Source: Roseibium aggregatum (GTDB lineage: Bacteria; Pseudomonadota; Alphaproteobacteria; Rhizobiales; Stappiaceae). Taken from it: a DNA stretch of 64,000 nt. A program made the translations under genes and the position numbers. Under the pieces are notes generated by a model. It made no database searches and had not been told where the DNA came from. It saw nothing but the letters and a program-made list of their open reading frames with translations. The DNA is taken from the NCBI RefSeq assembly GCF_017309185.1, contig NZ_JAEKJZ010000001.1:1240001-1304000 (forward strand), written 5' to 3'. Positions 35,297 through 43,952 of this stretch are shown here, piece by piece. Numbering within the stretch: the first letter of the stretch is position 1; each line of letters opens with the position of its first letter.

Positions 35297-35701
35297 TTAA
35301 TTGGCCCAGGTGCTGAAAGGATCGCGTCCGCGTCTCATGTTGAGGTCCTTGATAGGCGCCTGATAATTCCGCCCGGTGTCGGACTTCCGGCATTGCTGTT
35401 TGCGGTACGCGATATTGTCGGGCACGCCCCTGTGGTTCTGAACGAGAACGCAAAAGACGTTGTAGCGGCCGTTGATCGCGACGTCGCGGCGCCCGCCCTT
35501 GGGAACGACAACTTGCTGATGACGTCTGAATTTCTGGTCGAACAGCAGAAAATTGCAGTATTTCGCATCGCCGTTTGGCGTGCGCGTGCTCTCGCAGAAG
35601 AAAGTCTCGGCGCGAGCCTCCGATGAGGTCAACTCTGGCACGAAGCCGGACATTCCCGAAACCGCCAGGAACAGAGCCATGGTTAGCGTTCGTTTCAGCA
35701 T
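35297..35701 (-). CDS. Small secreted protein with four cysteines, function unknown
   Basis: From the ATG at 35701 the product is 134 residues. It begins with a signal peptide (MLKRTLTMALFLAVSGMSGF) cleaved near EARAE. Four Cys remain in the mature part (FFCES, KYCNF, VFCVL, QQCRK), enough for two disulfides, which fits a periplasmic or secreted place. An upstream in-frame ATG would put charged residues before the signal and has no ribosome site. It is divergent from the SH3-domain gene, with a palindrome between them. I do not recognise the family. Confidence 0.7.
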   Translation of the reverse strand: MLKRTLTMALFLAVSGMSGFVPELTSSEARAETFFCESTRTPNGDAKYCNFLLFDQKFRRHQQVVVPKGGRRDVAINGRYNVFCVLVQNHRGVPDNIAYRKQQCRKSDTGRNYQAPIKDLNMRRGRDPFSTWAN

Positions 35702-35739
35702 CTTTAATTTCCCCTTCTTGGGCATATTTCTTCAAGATT

Positions 35740-35761
35740 GTCATTCTTAGGCGAGAATGAC
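35740..35761. promoter_or_regulatory. Palindrome between divergent secreted-protein genes
   Basis: Perfect 8-base arms GTCATTCT and AGAATGAC flank TAGGCG. The site is 39 bases from the small cysteine protein start and 171 bases from the SH3-gene start, so it could control either or both. Each arm also resembles a single Pho-box half-site (GTCAT), but the inverted layout argues against PhoB. Confidence 0.5.
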
Positions 35762-35932
35762 GCTTTACGTTGGGTCCAGTACCTCCGGTTGTCGTGCTGG
35801 ACATTTGTGCCGTTTGTGTGCAGCCTTCTCACACGCTCAGGAGCGTATTGTCCGTGAACGCTGCGGAGGCCTGTCTGTCCTTGCGTCCGCAACGCTTCGT
35901 TTAGAGCATTTCAGGCCAACCGGGAGGGCCCG

Positions 35933-38626
35933 ATGCGCAAAACTTTATCCGTACTTCTTTCAGTGGTTCTGGTTTCCCAGACCGTTCTCGTGAACGGGGC
36001 GCTTGCTGCCCCCGCGGTGACGACGGCGAACGTGAACTTCCGCCAAGGGCCGGGTACCGGCTATGGCTCCCTGGGTACCGTCCCGAACGGCAGCCAGGTG
36101 GAGCTGGAAAACTGCGACGACACCGGAGCCTGGTGTTCTGTCAGTTACAACGGCCAGAACGGATTCGTGAGTGGCCGATATCTTGAACTGACCGAACAGG
36201 AGGAGAAAACCGGCTGGCCGCGGTCATTCCAGACCGATGGCGGAGCTACGCTCGTCCTATATCAGCCGCAATTCACGCAGTGGGACAATTTCAAGACCCT
36301 GGATGCGCTCGTTGCCGCCGAGTACATCAAAGATAAAGACGCAAAGCCGGTATTCGGAGTGATCGGAGTCACAGGGAAAACCGTGGCGGACACTGAAAAC
36401 GGCGAAGTCGATGTCAGCGACATCCAGGTGACGCAATTGGACTTCTCCTCGCTCGACCGCGCCTCGCTGACGGATCTCACGCTACAGGTCGGCAAGATCA
36501 TGCCGACCGGAACGATCACCGTGAAAGAAGACCGGATCACCGCGGGCCTGGCCGAATACCAGCGCATGGACGACGTTGAGGGCCTGAACTCGGAGGCGCC
36601 GCCCATTTTCGTGACGACAGAACCCTCGATCCTCGTGCAGACCGATGGCGCACCGATTTTCGCGCCGGTCAAGGGCGTCCAGGGCCTGAGCTTTGTCGTC
36701 AACACCAACTGGGATGTCCTGAAGGTCGACGAAACGGAAGAGCTTTACCTGCGCGACGAGAAGTCCTGGCTGAAAACCACGGATGTCGCCACCGGTTGGG
36801 AACCGGTAGCGGCGCTGCCGGAGTTGATCGCCTCGTTGCCGGACGACGAAAACTGGAAAGAAACGAGGGAAGCGATCCCTGGTGAGCCGTTCCCGGACAA
36901 CAAGCCGCCGAAAGTGGTCTACTCCGACAAACCGGCGGAAATGATCGTCTTTGAGGGCGAGCCGAGACTGGAGCCGGTCGGAACCACAGATCTGGAGTGG
37001 GCGTCCAATACGGAAAGCGACGTGTTCTTCCTCAAAACCACGTCCACCTGGTACATCCTGGTTTCAGGGCGCTGGTTCAAGTCTCAGTCGCTCGATGCGG
37101 GGCCCTGGGAATTCACCACGCCTCAGTTGCCTCCCGAATTCCAGAACATTCCCGAAGATGCGCCTTACTATTCCGTCCTCTCCTCGATCCCGGGTACGTC
37201 GGAAGCCGAGCAGGCCCGGCTGAAGGCCAGCATTCCGACGACGGCGCGGGTGGAAGTCGGTTCCGTCAGCGCGGACATTGCCTATGCCGGCGACCCGGAA
37301 TTCGAACCGATCGAAGGCACGTCGATGTCCTATGCGGTGAATACCAACGACCAGGTCATTCAGGTGGGGGCGAAATACTACGTGCTTCAGGACGGGGTCT
37401 GGTTCGTGGGCGACAGCCCGGAAGGGCCGTTCGAGGTCGCGACCGCCGTCCCGGACGAGATCTACACGATCCCGCCGTCCTCTCCGGTCTACAACACCAC
37501 CTATGTGCGCGTTTACGAAACGGAGCCGGGAGCCGTGTGGTACGGCTATACCATGGGCTATCTGACGGGCTTCCTCGCCTGGGGCGTCTTTGTCTACGGT
37601 TCGGGCTACTACTACCGGCCCTGGTACCGGCCGGGCTTCAGGCCGATCTACTTCCCGCGCCCGGTAACCTATGGCATCGGAGCGTTTTACAATCCCATTC
37701 GCGGGACATATGGCCGTTACGGCTACGCATACGGCCCACGCCGGGGCATTGCCGGCGGCGGTATCTACAATCCGCGCACCGGCGGATATATCCGGGGGGC
37801 GGCGATCAGCGGTCCGCGCGGCAGCGCCGGTTTTATCACCGCTTATAACCCGCGCACCGGAAACCGGGTGACCATCGGCGGCGCACGGGGCATTTACGGC
37901 TCCTGGGGCGGCAAGGTCGTGTCGGGCCCGCAATGGTCCCGGACCCGCGACCTGCAGGCCGGTGCGGTCAAGCGCTGGAAACAGGACGGAAATCTTGGAC
38001 GCGTGGCCAATCTGGACCGGCGCGGCGATGTCTTCGCCGGTCGGGACGGCGCGGTCTACCGCCGGGACGGCGAGAAGTGGCAGAAATTCGAAGGCGGCCG
38101 CTGGGGCAATGTGGATGCGCCTTCGCGCGATGCCATTCAGAACCGCCTTGGCGATCTGGGTGCCGGCGCGGCGATCGGCGCGGGCGCGGCTATCGGTGGC
38201 GGCGCGGCGCTGGCGAACCGCCCGGCCGGGGACAGGCTGCAGAACCGGCCCAACGCGGGCCAGCGTCCGAATGTCCAGCGCCCCGCGAACCTGCCGGCGG
38301 GCCAGCGCCCGAACGTTCAGCGGCCAAGTGTCGAGCGGCCAAACGTTCAACGTCCCGCGCAAAGACCGGCCAAGCCCAATGTGCAGCGTCCGAACAAGCC
38401 GAGTGCGCAGCGCCCGGCGCAACGGCCCGCCGCGCAGAAACCGGCGCAAAAAAGGCCCGCTACGAGACCCGCGGCCCGGCCCAAGGCTCCGTCACACATC
38501 AGCAGGGACCAAAGAGCGCGGAATGCCGGCAACCGTCAGGTCAACCGGCAGCGCAATGTCAACCGGTCCAAACCGCAACGAGCTCCGAAGCGGCGGGGCG
38601 GCGGCGGGGGAGGTCGGCGCAGATAA
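35933..38626 (+). CDS. Secreted SH3-domain protein with triplicated module and basic Pro/Arg/Gln tail
   Basis: The 897-residue product has CGGGAGGG before its ATG and a signal peptide cleaved near ALAAP. A bacterial SH3 domain spans about 28-88 (VNFRQGPGTGYGSLGTVPNG). Three related modules of about 78 residues follow at 233-310, 338-416 and 449-525, each with a xEPVxGxxLxxxxNTxxxV start, a W-x-L-x-D/SGxWF strand and an xxGPWE/FE-x-A-P end. A hydrophobic stretch at 538-560 precedes a Tyr/Arg/Gly-rich region (YNPRTG repeated). The last 130 residues are low-complexity with many QRPNVQRP-like units. It is probably an envelope protein that binds peptidoglycan or polyanions; the function is unknown. 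Confidence 0.8.
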   Translation: MRKTLSVLLSVVLVSQTVLVNGALAAPAVTTANVNFRQGPGTGYGSLGTVPNGSQVELENCDDTGAWCSVSYNGQNGFVSGRYLELTEQEEKTGWPRSFQTDGGATLVLYQPQFTQWDNFKTLDALVAAEYIKDKDAKPVFGVIGVTGKTVADTENGEVDVSDIQVTQLDFSSLDRASLTDLTLQVGKIMPTGTITVKEDRITAGLAEYQRMDDVEGLNSEAPPIFVTTEPSILVQTDGAPIFAPVKGVQGLSFVVNTNWDVLKVDETEELYLRDEKSWLKTTDVATGWEPVAALPELIASLPDDENWKETREAIPGEPFPDNKPPKVVYSDKPAEMIVFEGEPRLEPVGTTDLEWASNTESDVFFLKTTSTWYILVSGRWFKSQSLDAGPWEFTTPQLPPEFQNIPEDAPYYSVLSSIPGTSEAEQARLKASIPTTARVEVGSVSADIAYAGDPEFEPIEGTSMSYAVNTNDQVIQVGAKYYVLQDGVWFVGDSPEGPFEVATAVPDEIYTIPPSSPVYNTTYVRVYETEPGAVWYGYTMGYLTGFLAWGVFVYGSGYYYRPWYRPGFRPIYFPRPVTYGIGAFYNPIRGTYGRYGYAYGPRRGIAGGGIYNPRTGGYIRGAAISGPRGSAGFITAYNPRTGNRVTIGGARGIYGSWGGKVVSGPQWSRTRDLQAGAVKRWKQDGNLGRVANLDRRGDVFAGRDGAVYRRDGEKWQKFEGGRWGNVDAPSRDAIQNRLGDLGAGAAIGAGAAIGGGAALANRPAGDRLQNRPNAGQRPNVQRPANLPAGQRPNVQRPSVERPNVQRPAQRPAKPNVQRPNKPSAQRPAQRPAAQKPAQKRPATRPAARPKAPSHISRDQRARNAGNRQVNRQRNVNRSKPQRAPKRRGGGGGGRRR

Positions 38627-38706
38627 CAGCGTTTTGCGACGAGGCGGCTGCGCACCCGGTTGAGAGGCCTCCGGAGGACTTGAGCCGGCGGCAATGCCGG
38701 GCTCGT

Positions 38707-39330
38707 TCAGCTTGATCTGTTGGCTGCTACGCCGGCGCGTTCGCGAGTCCGGGCGTCGATGCGGTCCCGGATTTCACGGGTCAGCGGATGGAAGTCCGTC
38801 TGCTTGCGGCCATAGTCCAGGTTGAATTCGTAGAACGAGGCATCCTGCTGCGGCATCAAGAGATGCTGCAGCATGGTTTCCAGCTTGTCGAAGGCCTTGG
38901 CAAAGCGGGCCTCCGGCGTCTGAGCGGTTGCGTATTCTTCCCAAAGCGCAAGAAAATCGAGGCGCAGGTCCTCCGGCAGGGGCGCGCAGAGTGTTTGAAA
39001 ATCCTGTCTCTCCCGTTCCAGGCGGTTGTCGTCCGGCTTTTGAAGAGGTGCGGGAACATCGCCGGAAATCGCCTCGCCAAGGTCGTGGACCAGGCACAGC
39101 TTGATCAGTTTCAGCAAGTCGACGCCATCCAGTTCCCGCTCGAAGAGCAGAACCAACAGCGCGAGCCGCCAACTGTGTTCCGCGGTGCTCTCGGCGCGGC
39201 CCGAGCGTGTGCACCCGGAACGGATCGTATCCTTGAGCCGCTCGGAAGCCTGAAAGAATTCCAGAATGCCGGTCAGCCGGTCGCCATCAGGTGAGAAGTC
39301 AAAGGAAAGGGAAGAGGAGCTGTCTGTCAT
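38707..39330 (-). CDS. HD-domain hydrolase (YfbR/HDDC2-like)
   Basis: The 207-residue cytosolic protein has the HD metal motif: His in TAEHSWRLALL, His-Asp in CLVHDLGEAISGDVP, and a distal Asp in KAFDKLETM. This pattern matches HDDC2/YfbR 5'-nucleotidases acting on dNMPs. The start ATG at 39330 has no strong site. It follows the XRE-type gene after 48 bases and so could be the last gene of the leftward Pho-controlled run. It is not a PhnZ-type oxygenase by length or motif. Confidence 0.88.
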   Translation of the reverse strand: MTDSSSSLSFDFSPDGDRLTGILEFFQASERLKDTIRSGCTRSGRAESTAEHSWRLALLVLLFERELDGVDLLKLIKLCLVHDLGEAISGDVPAPLQKPDDNRLERERQDFQTLCAPLPEDLRLDFLALWEEYATAQTPEARFAKAFDKLETMLQHLLMPQQDASFYEFNLDYGRKQTDFHPLTREIRDRIDARTRERAGVAANRSS

Positions 39331-39378
39331 GCCCGTATTCTAGCGGAAGGAACCGCCGGCATCGAGCCGATGAATATT

Positions 39379-39939
39379 TTATGCGTCTTCCCGCACCAGC
39401 CGGGCGAAGCTGCCATCGGAAAGCGGCAGCCGGGTGATCCGGATCCGGCTTTCCGGTATGAACATTTCCGGAAACTCGGCTCGTTCGGTCGCAAAGCAGA
39501 CGTCCGGACCAAAAGGCTCGAACCAGCCGTGCTCGTCCAGCCGTCCTTCCATGGTTCGGATACCGTCCGTCGCGAAACGCCAAAGAGGGCGGTTCATGAA
39601 GTCGGACGCGGGAATGTGCCATTCTCTTTCCCTTGCCGGCGAGAGGGCGAGGAGACGGTGGCTGAGATCGCAGACCAGATGAACGGGACCCGCCGCATTC
39701 GCGACGAGATCCAGAAGCGCACGGTCCGCGGCGGTTGCCGGCCGTGCCTCCAGAAGCCGCAGGATTTTCGTCCTGGTCTGTCCCTCCGGTTGCGCGGAGC
39801 CGCTTTCCCAACGCGACACCCTGCTTTGGGAAACGCCCAGATCCCGCGCCAGCGCCTGTTGCTTGACGCGGTTGAGCACCCGCCACCTGCGCAGGGAGGC
39901 TCCGATATTGTTTGGAAGAACGGCGGTCGGGATCGGCAT
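39379..39939 (-). CDS. XRE-type regulator with PAS-like sensor domain
   Basis: From the ATG at 39939 the product is 186 residues. A Cro/C1 helix-turn-helix occupies about 9-62 (LRRWRVLNRVKQQALARDLG, VSQSRVSRWESG). A PAS-like fold follows (ALLDLVANAAGPVHLVCDLS, LLALSPAREREW, FNRPLWRFATDG-like segment). The frame is open upstream, but residues there are unlike the family. It sits 55 bases after the hexapeptide transferase gene, which suggests a shared leftward transcript and a role in phosphonate or phosphate control. Confidence 0.8.
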   Translation of the reverse strand: MPIPTAVLPNNIGASLRRWRVLNRVKQQALARDLGVSQSRVSRWESGSAQPEGQTRTKILRLLEARPATAADRALLDLVANAAGPVHLVCDLSHRLLALSPAREREWHIPASDFMNRPLWRFATDGIRTMEGRLDEHGWFEPFGPDVCFATERAEFPEMFIPESRIRITRLPLSDGSFARLVREDA

Positions 39940-39994
39940 GTCGCGAGTGTAGCGAAACAAATCGCAACAGGGGAGGGTGAAGATTGCCCGGCCG

Positions 39995-40633
39995 TCAGGC
40001 TTCCGGGCGCCGGTATTTTTCGATGAAGGCATCAATCGGCAGGCTGCGGAAATCAGGCAGGCGTTCCTTGAGCTGCGCGTGGTTCCAGTCCCACCAGGCG
40101 ATCTCCAGAAGCGCTTCTTCCTGGGCCTCGGTGAAACGCCGCTTGATCGGCTTCGCCGGTACACCGCCGACAATCGTGTAGGGCGGTACATCCTTGGAGA
40201 CGACGGCACCGGCGGCGACGATGGCTCCCGTGCCTATGGTCACGCCGGCCAGCACCGTGACATTGTGCCCGATCCAGACGTCGTGCCCGATCGTGACCCA
40301 GTCGTCCTTGCGCCATTGAAAGAAATCGCTGTCGTCGTCTCCCAGATCATAGGCGGCGGCACGGTAGGTGAAATGATGCTGGGAGGCCCGCCAGGTCGCG
40401 TGGTTGCCCGGATTGATGCGAACGCGTCTGGCAATCGAGCAGAACTTGCCGATGGTGGTCCAGACGACGTCGCCTTCCTGAACGATATAGGAATAGTCGT
40501 CCATCCGGCTTTCACGCATTTCCGTCAAGGCGCCGACTTCCGTCCAGACGCCGAGTTCGCAGTTCAGCACGCTTGCGTCCGGGTGAATATTCGGGGCTTC
40601 GCTCAGGACCGGTTTTTGTGTGGGCGCGGACAT
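39995..40633 (-). CDS. Hexapeptide-repeat acetyltransferase, phosphonate-metabolism type
   Basis: The 212-residue left-handed beta-helix protein has hexapeptide repeats ([40 protein letters not shown]) and the CatB-like His in NPGNHATW. It matches the family often found in phn operons (the phosphonate metabolism transferase hexapeptide family, TIGR03308 as I recall). It would acyl-transfer to an aminoalkylphosphonate or related metabolite. It is transcribed away from phnC, with a triple Pho-box array 61 bases upstream of its start. Confidence 0.9.
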   Translation of the reverse strand: MSAPTQKPVLSEAPNIHPDASVLNCELGVWTEVGALTEMRESRMDDYSYIVQEGDVVWTTIGKFCSIARRVRINPGNHATWRASQHHFTYRAAAYDLGDDDSDFFQWRKDDWVTIGHDVWIGHNVTVLAGVTIGTGAIVAAGAVVSKDVPPYTIVGGVPAKPIKRRFTEAQEEALLEIAWWDWNHAQLKERLPDFRSLPIDAFIEKYRRPEA

Positions 40634-40693
40634 GGATCACCGTTTTGTTTCATTTCGTTGCGCTTGGTCTTAGCGCTCCGGAAGACTGGTTTC

Positions 40694-40722
40694 ATGACGT
40701 TGAGATGACACTCTCATGACGG
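40694..40722 (-). promoter_or_regulatory. Triple Pho box for the leftward transferase operon
   Basis: On the minus strand three heptamers stand in exact 11-base phase: CCGTCAT-GAGA-GTGTCAT-CTCA-ACGTCAT. The PhoB half-site consensus is CTGTCAT with 4-base spacers, and these match at 6, 6 and 5 of 7 positions. The array ends 61 bases before the ATG at 40633. PhoB binding is inferred from the motif. Confidence 0.8.
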
Positions 40723-40911
40723 GCGATGTTTTTTTGCGGGCATGAATAGTGTCCGGAAACGGTTTTTTTGGACGCGCCGGCCCGCAGGGTGGCGAGAAGT
40801 CCAGGGCGCCTGGCAGGCCCGTTTTGAAGCGATTTCTTCGATTTGAAAGTTCTGAGTGCGTTGCACAATTTAAGTTAGCCGGAAAAGTAACCCGGCGCTG
40901 CCCGCCGTGGC

Positions 40912-40973
40912 ATGTCATTGAAGTGTAATAAAATTTTGATGTTGCAGACAAAATTGCGTCATCAATCTGTAAT
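40912..40973 (+). promoter_or_regulatory. Pho-box array for phnCDE1E2
   Basis: Two Pho boxes lie 44 bases apart, exactly four 11-base steps: ATGTCAT-TGAA-GTGTAAT at 40912-40929 and GCGTCAT-CAAT-CTGTAAT at 40956-40973. The DNA between, in the same phase, shows weak repeats (TTTTGAT, CAGACAA). The array is 56 bases upstream of the GTG start of phnC. PhoB control under phosphate limitation is inferred. Confidence 0.75.
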
Positions 40974-41028
40974 GATCCAATGGCTCTTGTCGCCCGAGAC
41001 TACGAACAAACACGGACAGGGCTGGCGC

Positions 41029-41862
<834 letters not shown>

Positions 41863-41919
41863 CCCGCCAGCGCACCTTTTAATCGTCATCACGAACCAGA
41901 CCTTCGGGGAGTGTCCCAA

Positions 41920-42834
41920 ATGAAAACCCTTGCAAAAGTTGCGGCCCTTGCTGCTGTCAGCATGATCGCTCTGAACGCCTCCGGCGCCGGCGCCGAGGAA
42001 ATCACCGAATTCCGTATCGGCATTCTGGGCGGTGAAAACGCGTCCGACCGCCTGCGCGCCTATGAGTGCCTGGAAGAAAAAACCGCCGACCTGCTCGGCG
42101 TTCCGGTCAAGCTCTTCGCTCCGGCCGACTACAACGGCGTGATCGAAGGCCTGCTCGGCGGCAACCTGGACATGGCCTGGCTTGGCGCGTCCGGCTACGC
42201 CAAAGTCTTCCTGACCGATCCGGAAGCTGTTGAGCCGGTTCTCGTCAAGGTCAATGTCGACGGCAGCTACGGCTACTATTCCATCGGTTTTGCCCGCGTT
42301 GACAGCGAGATCAACTCGCTCGACGACATGAAGGGCAAGAAGTTCGGTTTCGGCGATCCGAACTCCACCTCCGGTTACCTGATCCCGTCCATCGAAATCC
42401 CAAAACTCGGCTACTCCATGAAGCCGGGCGAATATTTCGGTGACGTCGTCTTCACCGGCGGTCACGAGCAAACCATCGTCGCAGTCTTCAACGGCGACAT
42501 CGACGCCGGCGTGACCTGGGCCGACGGCCTTGGCGAATGGGAAGACGGCTTCAACTCCGGCGCTCTGCGCAAGGCATCCGACGCTGGCCTGGTCGACATG
42601 ACCGAGATCCAGGAAATCTGGCGTTCGCCGGTGATCCCGGAAGGCCCGGTTGTCCTGTCCAACAAGCTGCCGGCAGACGTCAAGGAAAAGATGACCAATC
42701 TGATGGCCAACCTGGCTGACGAAGACAAGGAATGCGCCTACGGCGTGATGGCCGGCGAAGCCAAGGGCTTCATGCCGATCACGCACGCTGCCTACGAGTC
42801 CATCGTTGCGGCCCGTAAGGCGAAAAGCCAGTAA
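41920..42834 (+). CDS. phnD: Phosphonate ABC transporter periplasmic binding protein
   Basis: The 304-residue product starts at the ATG after GGGGAG; a signal peptide ends near GAGAEE. It has PhnD family segments: FRIGILGGENASDRL, YNGVIEGLLGGNLDMAWLG, FGDPNSTSGYLIPS (the phosphonate-binding loop) and VFTGGHEQTIVAVFNGDIDAG. It captures phosphonates in the periplasm for PhnE. Codons are biased to the favoured synonymous set, more than in neighbours, which suggests high expression. A dispersed repeat follows before phnE. Confidence 0.96.
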   Translation: MKTLAKVAALAAVSMIALNASGAGAEEITEFRIGILGGENASDRLRAYECLEEKTADLLGVPVKLFAPADYNGVIEGLLGGNLDMAWLGASGYAKVFLTDPEAVEPVLVKVNVDGSYGYYSIGFARVDSEINSLDDMKGKKFGFGDPNSTSGYLIPSIEIPKLGYSMKPGEYFGDVVFTGGHEQTIVAVFNGDIDAGVTWADGLGEWEDGFNSGALRKASDAGLVDMTEIQEIWRSPVIPEGPVVLSNKLPADVKEKMTNLMANLADEDKECAYGVMAGEAKGFMPITHAAYESIVAARKAKSQ

Positions 42835-42902
42835 TCGCATCGCTTTGAAAACGCGGGTCGGGCTCCGGCCCGCGTTTGTCTGGAATTTTTGCTTCCTTTT
42901 TT

Positions 42903-43013
42903 GTCGTCCCGGTGAAGCGAAGCTGAAGGCCGGGATCCAGTAACCACCACGGCCGATTTGAACAACACGGCCATCCGCGGTGATTACCGGATCCCTGCCT
43001 TCGCAGGGATGAC
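42903..43013. repeat. Interspersed palindromic repeat inside the phn operon
   Basis: A 111-base inverted structure. The outer ends GTCGTCCC and GGGATGAC are inverted. GGATCCAGTAACCACCACGG on the left matches the reverse of the right arm with a few changes, and the tip hairpin CCCTGC-CTTC-GCAGGG is perfect. Such GTCATCCC...GGGATCC elements are common intergenic repeats in alphaproteobacteria. It encodes nothing and lies between phnD and the first phnE. Confidence 0.75.
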
Positions 43014-43093
43014 AAGTCGAAAGTCTGGTTTCTGCCCCTTTCTTCGGAAAGCCAGAGCGGACGTTTGAAACCTCGATCTGAAGGGCTTTCCCC

Positions 43094-43942
43094 ATGGCTG
43101 TTGCCGCTCTCGAGCAGGAAATCCTGACGTTGCGCAAGCATCGCCAGCTTTATTCTCTCATCGGATTGCTGCTAGTCGTGGCGGTGCTCGTCTCCGGCTA
43201 TTCGAAATCGAACGCGATGAATTCCGGCGGCTTCCTTCAGGGCCTGTCCAAGTTCTTCGACTATCCGGGCGAGATCGTCGTTGAAGCCTGGGAGGCCGGT
43301 CCGGCCTTTTTCGGCCTGATCGTCAGTTTCGCGCCGGCCATGCTGGAGACGCTCAACATCGCTCTGGTCGCAACCCTGCTTGGCGGGGCCGCGGCGGTGG
43401 TGCTGGCGATGGCTTCGACCCGCAATGTGGACAGTTGGGGGCCGCTCATTCCGGTCGTGCGCCGGGTGATGGACGTCATGCGGGCCTTTCCGGAGTTGAT
43501 TATCGCGCTGTTCTTGATTTTCGTGCTCGGCTCCAGCCCGGTGCCGGCCATGATCGCGGTCGCCTTTCATACCGCCGGCGCGCTGGGCAAGCTGTTTTCC
43601 GAGGTCAACGAAAACATCGACCGCAAGCCTATCGAGGGCCTGTCGGCCTGTGGGGCAAGCTGGCTGCAGCGCATCCGTTTCGCGGTCCTGCCGCAGGTCG
43701 CGCCCAACTACCTGAGTTACTTCCTGCTGCGCCTGGAGATCAATGTGCGCGCTTCCGCCATTCTCGGCTTCGTCGGAGCCGGCGGTATCGGTCAGGAACT
43801 CAGGCGCACCATTGGCTGGGGCAAGGGCGCGGGCGACGAAACCGCCGCGATTTTCGTGCTTCTGTTCGTCACGATCATGCTGATCGATCAGTTGTCGTCC
43901 TACATGCGCGGCAAGCTTGTCGGCTCCGGCCGGGCACACTGA
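43094..43942 (+). CDS. phnE: Phosphonate ABC transporter permease, first copy
   Basis: The 282-residue inner-membrane protein has about six helices and the permease EAA-type loop: LFSEVNENIDRKPIEGLSACGAS...FAVLPQVAPNYLSYFLL. The region GFVGAGGIGQELRRTIGW closes the domain. It would pair with the second PhnE. Its start ATG at 43094 follows the interspersed repeat by 80 bases. It lies 10 bases before the second phnE. Confidence 0.95.
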   Translation: MAVAALEQEILTLRKHRQLYSLIGLLLVVAVLVSGYSKSNAMNSGGFLQGLSKFFDYPGEIVVEAWEAGPAFFGLIVSFAPAMLETLNIALVATLLGGAAAVVLAMASTRNVDSWGPLIPVVRRVMDVMRAFPELIIALFLIFVLGSSPVPAMIAVAFHTAGALGKLFSEVNENIDRKPIEGLSACGASWLQRIRFAVLPQVAPNYLSYFLLRLEINVRASAILGFVGAGGIGQELRRTIGWGKGAGDETAAIFVLLFVTIMLIDQLSSYMRGKLVGSGRAH

Positions 43943-43952
43943 GGGGCTTGAA

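Noticed and set aside
38707-39330. PhnZ-type HD oxygenase, because it is near phn genes
   Set aside because: Motifs and N-terminal pattern fit the YfbR/HDDC2 nucleotidase group.
40912-41028. An N-terminal extension of PhnC by 39 residues
   Set aside because: The extension would be coded by the Pho-box array and lacks a ribosome site; the GTG at 41029 gives a normal PhnC start.
42903-43013. Remnant of an insertion sequence in the phn operon
   Set aside because: There is no transposase fragment and no target duplication seen; the double-hairpin form fits an interspersed palindromic repeat.
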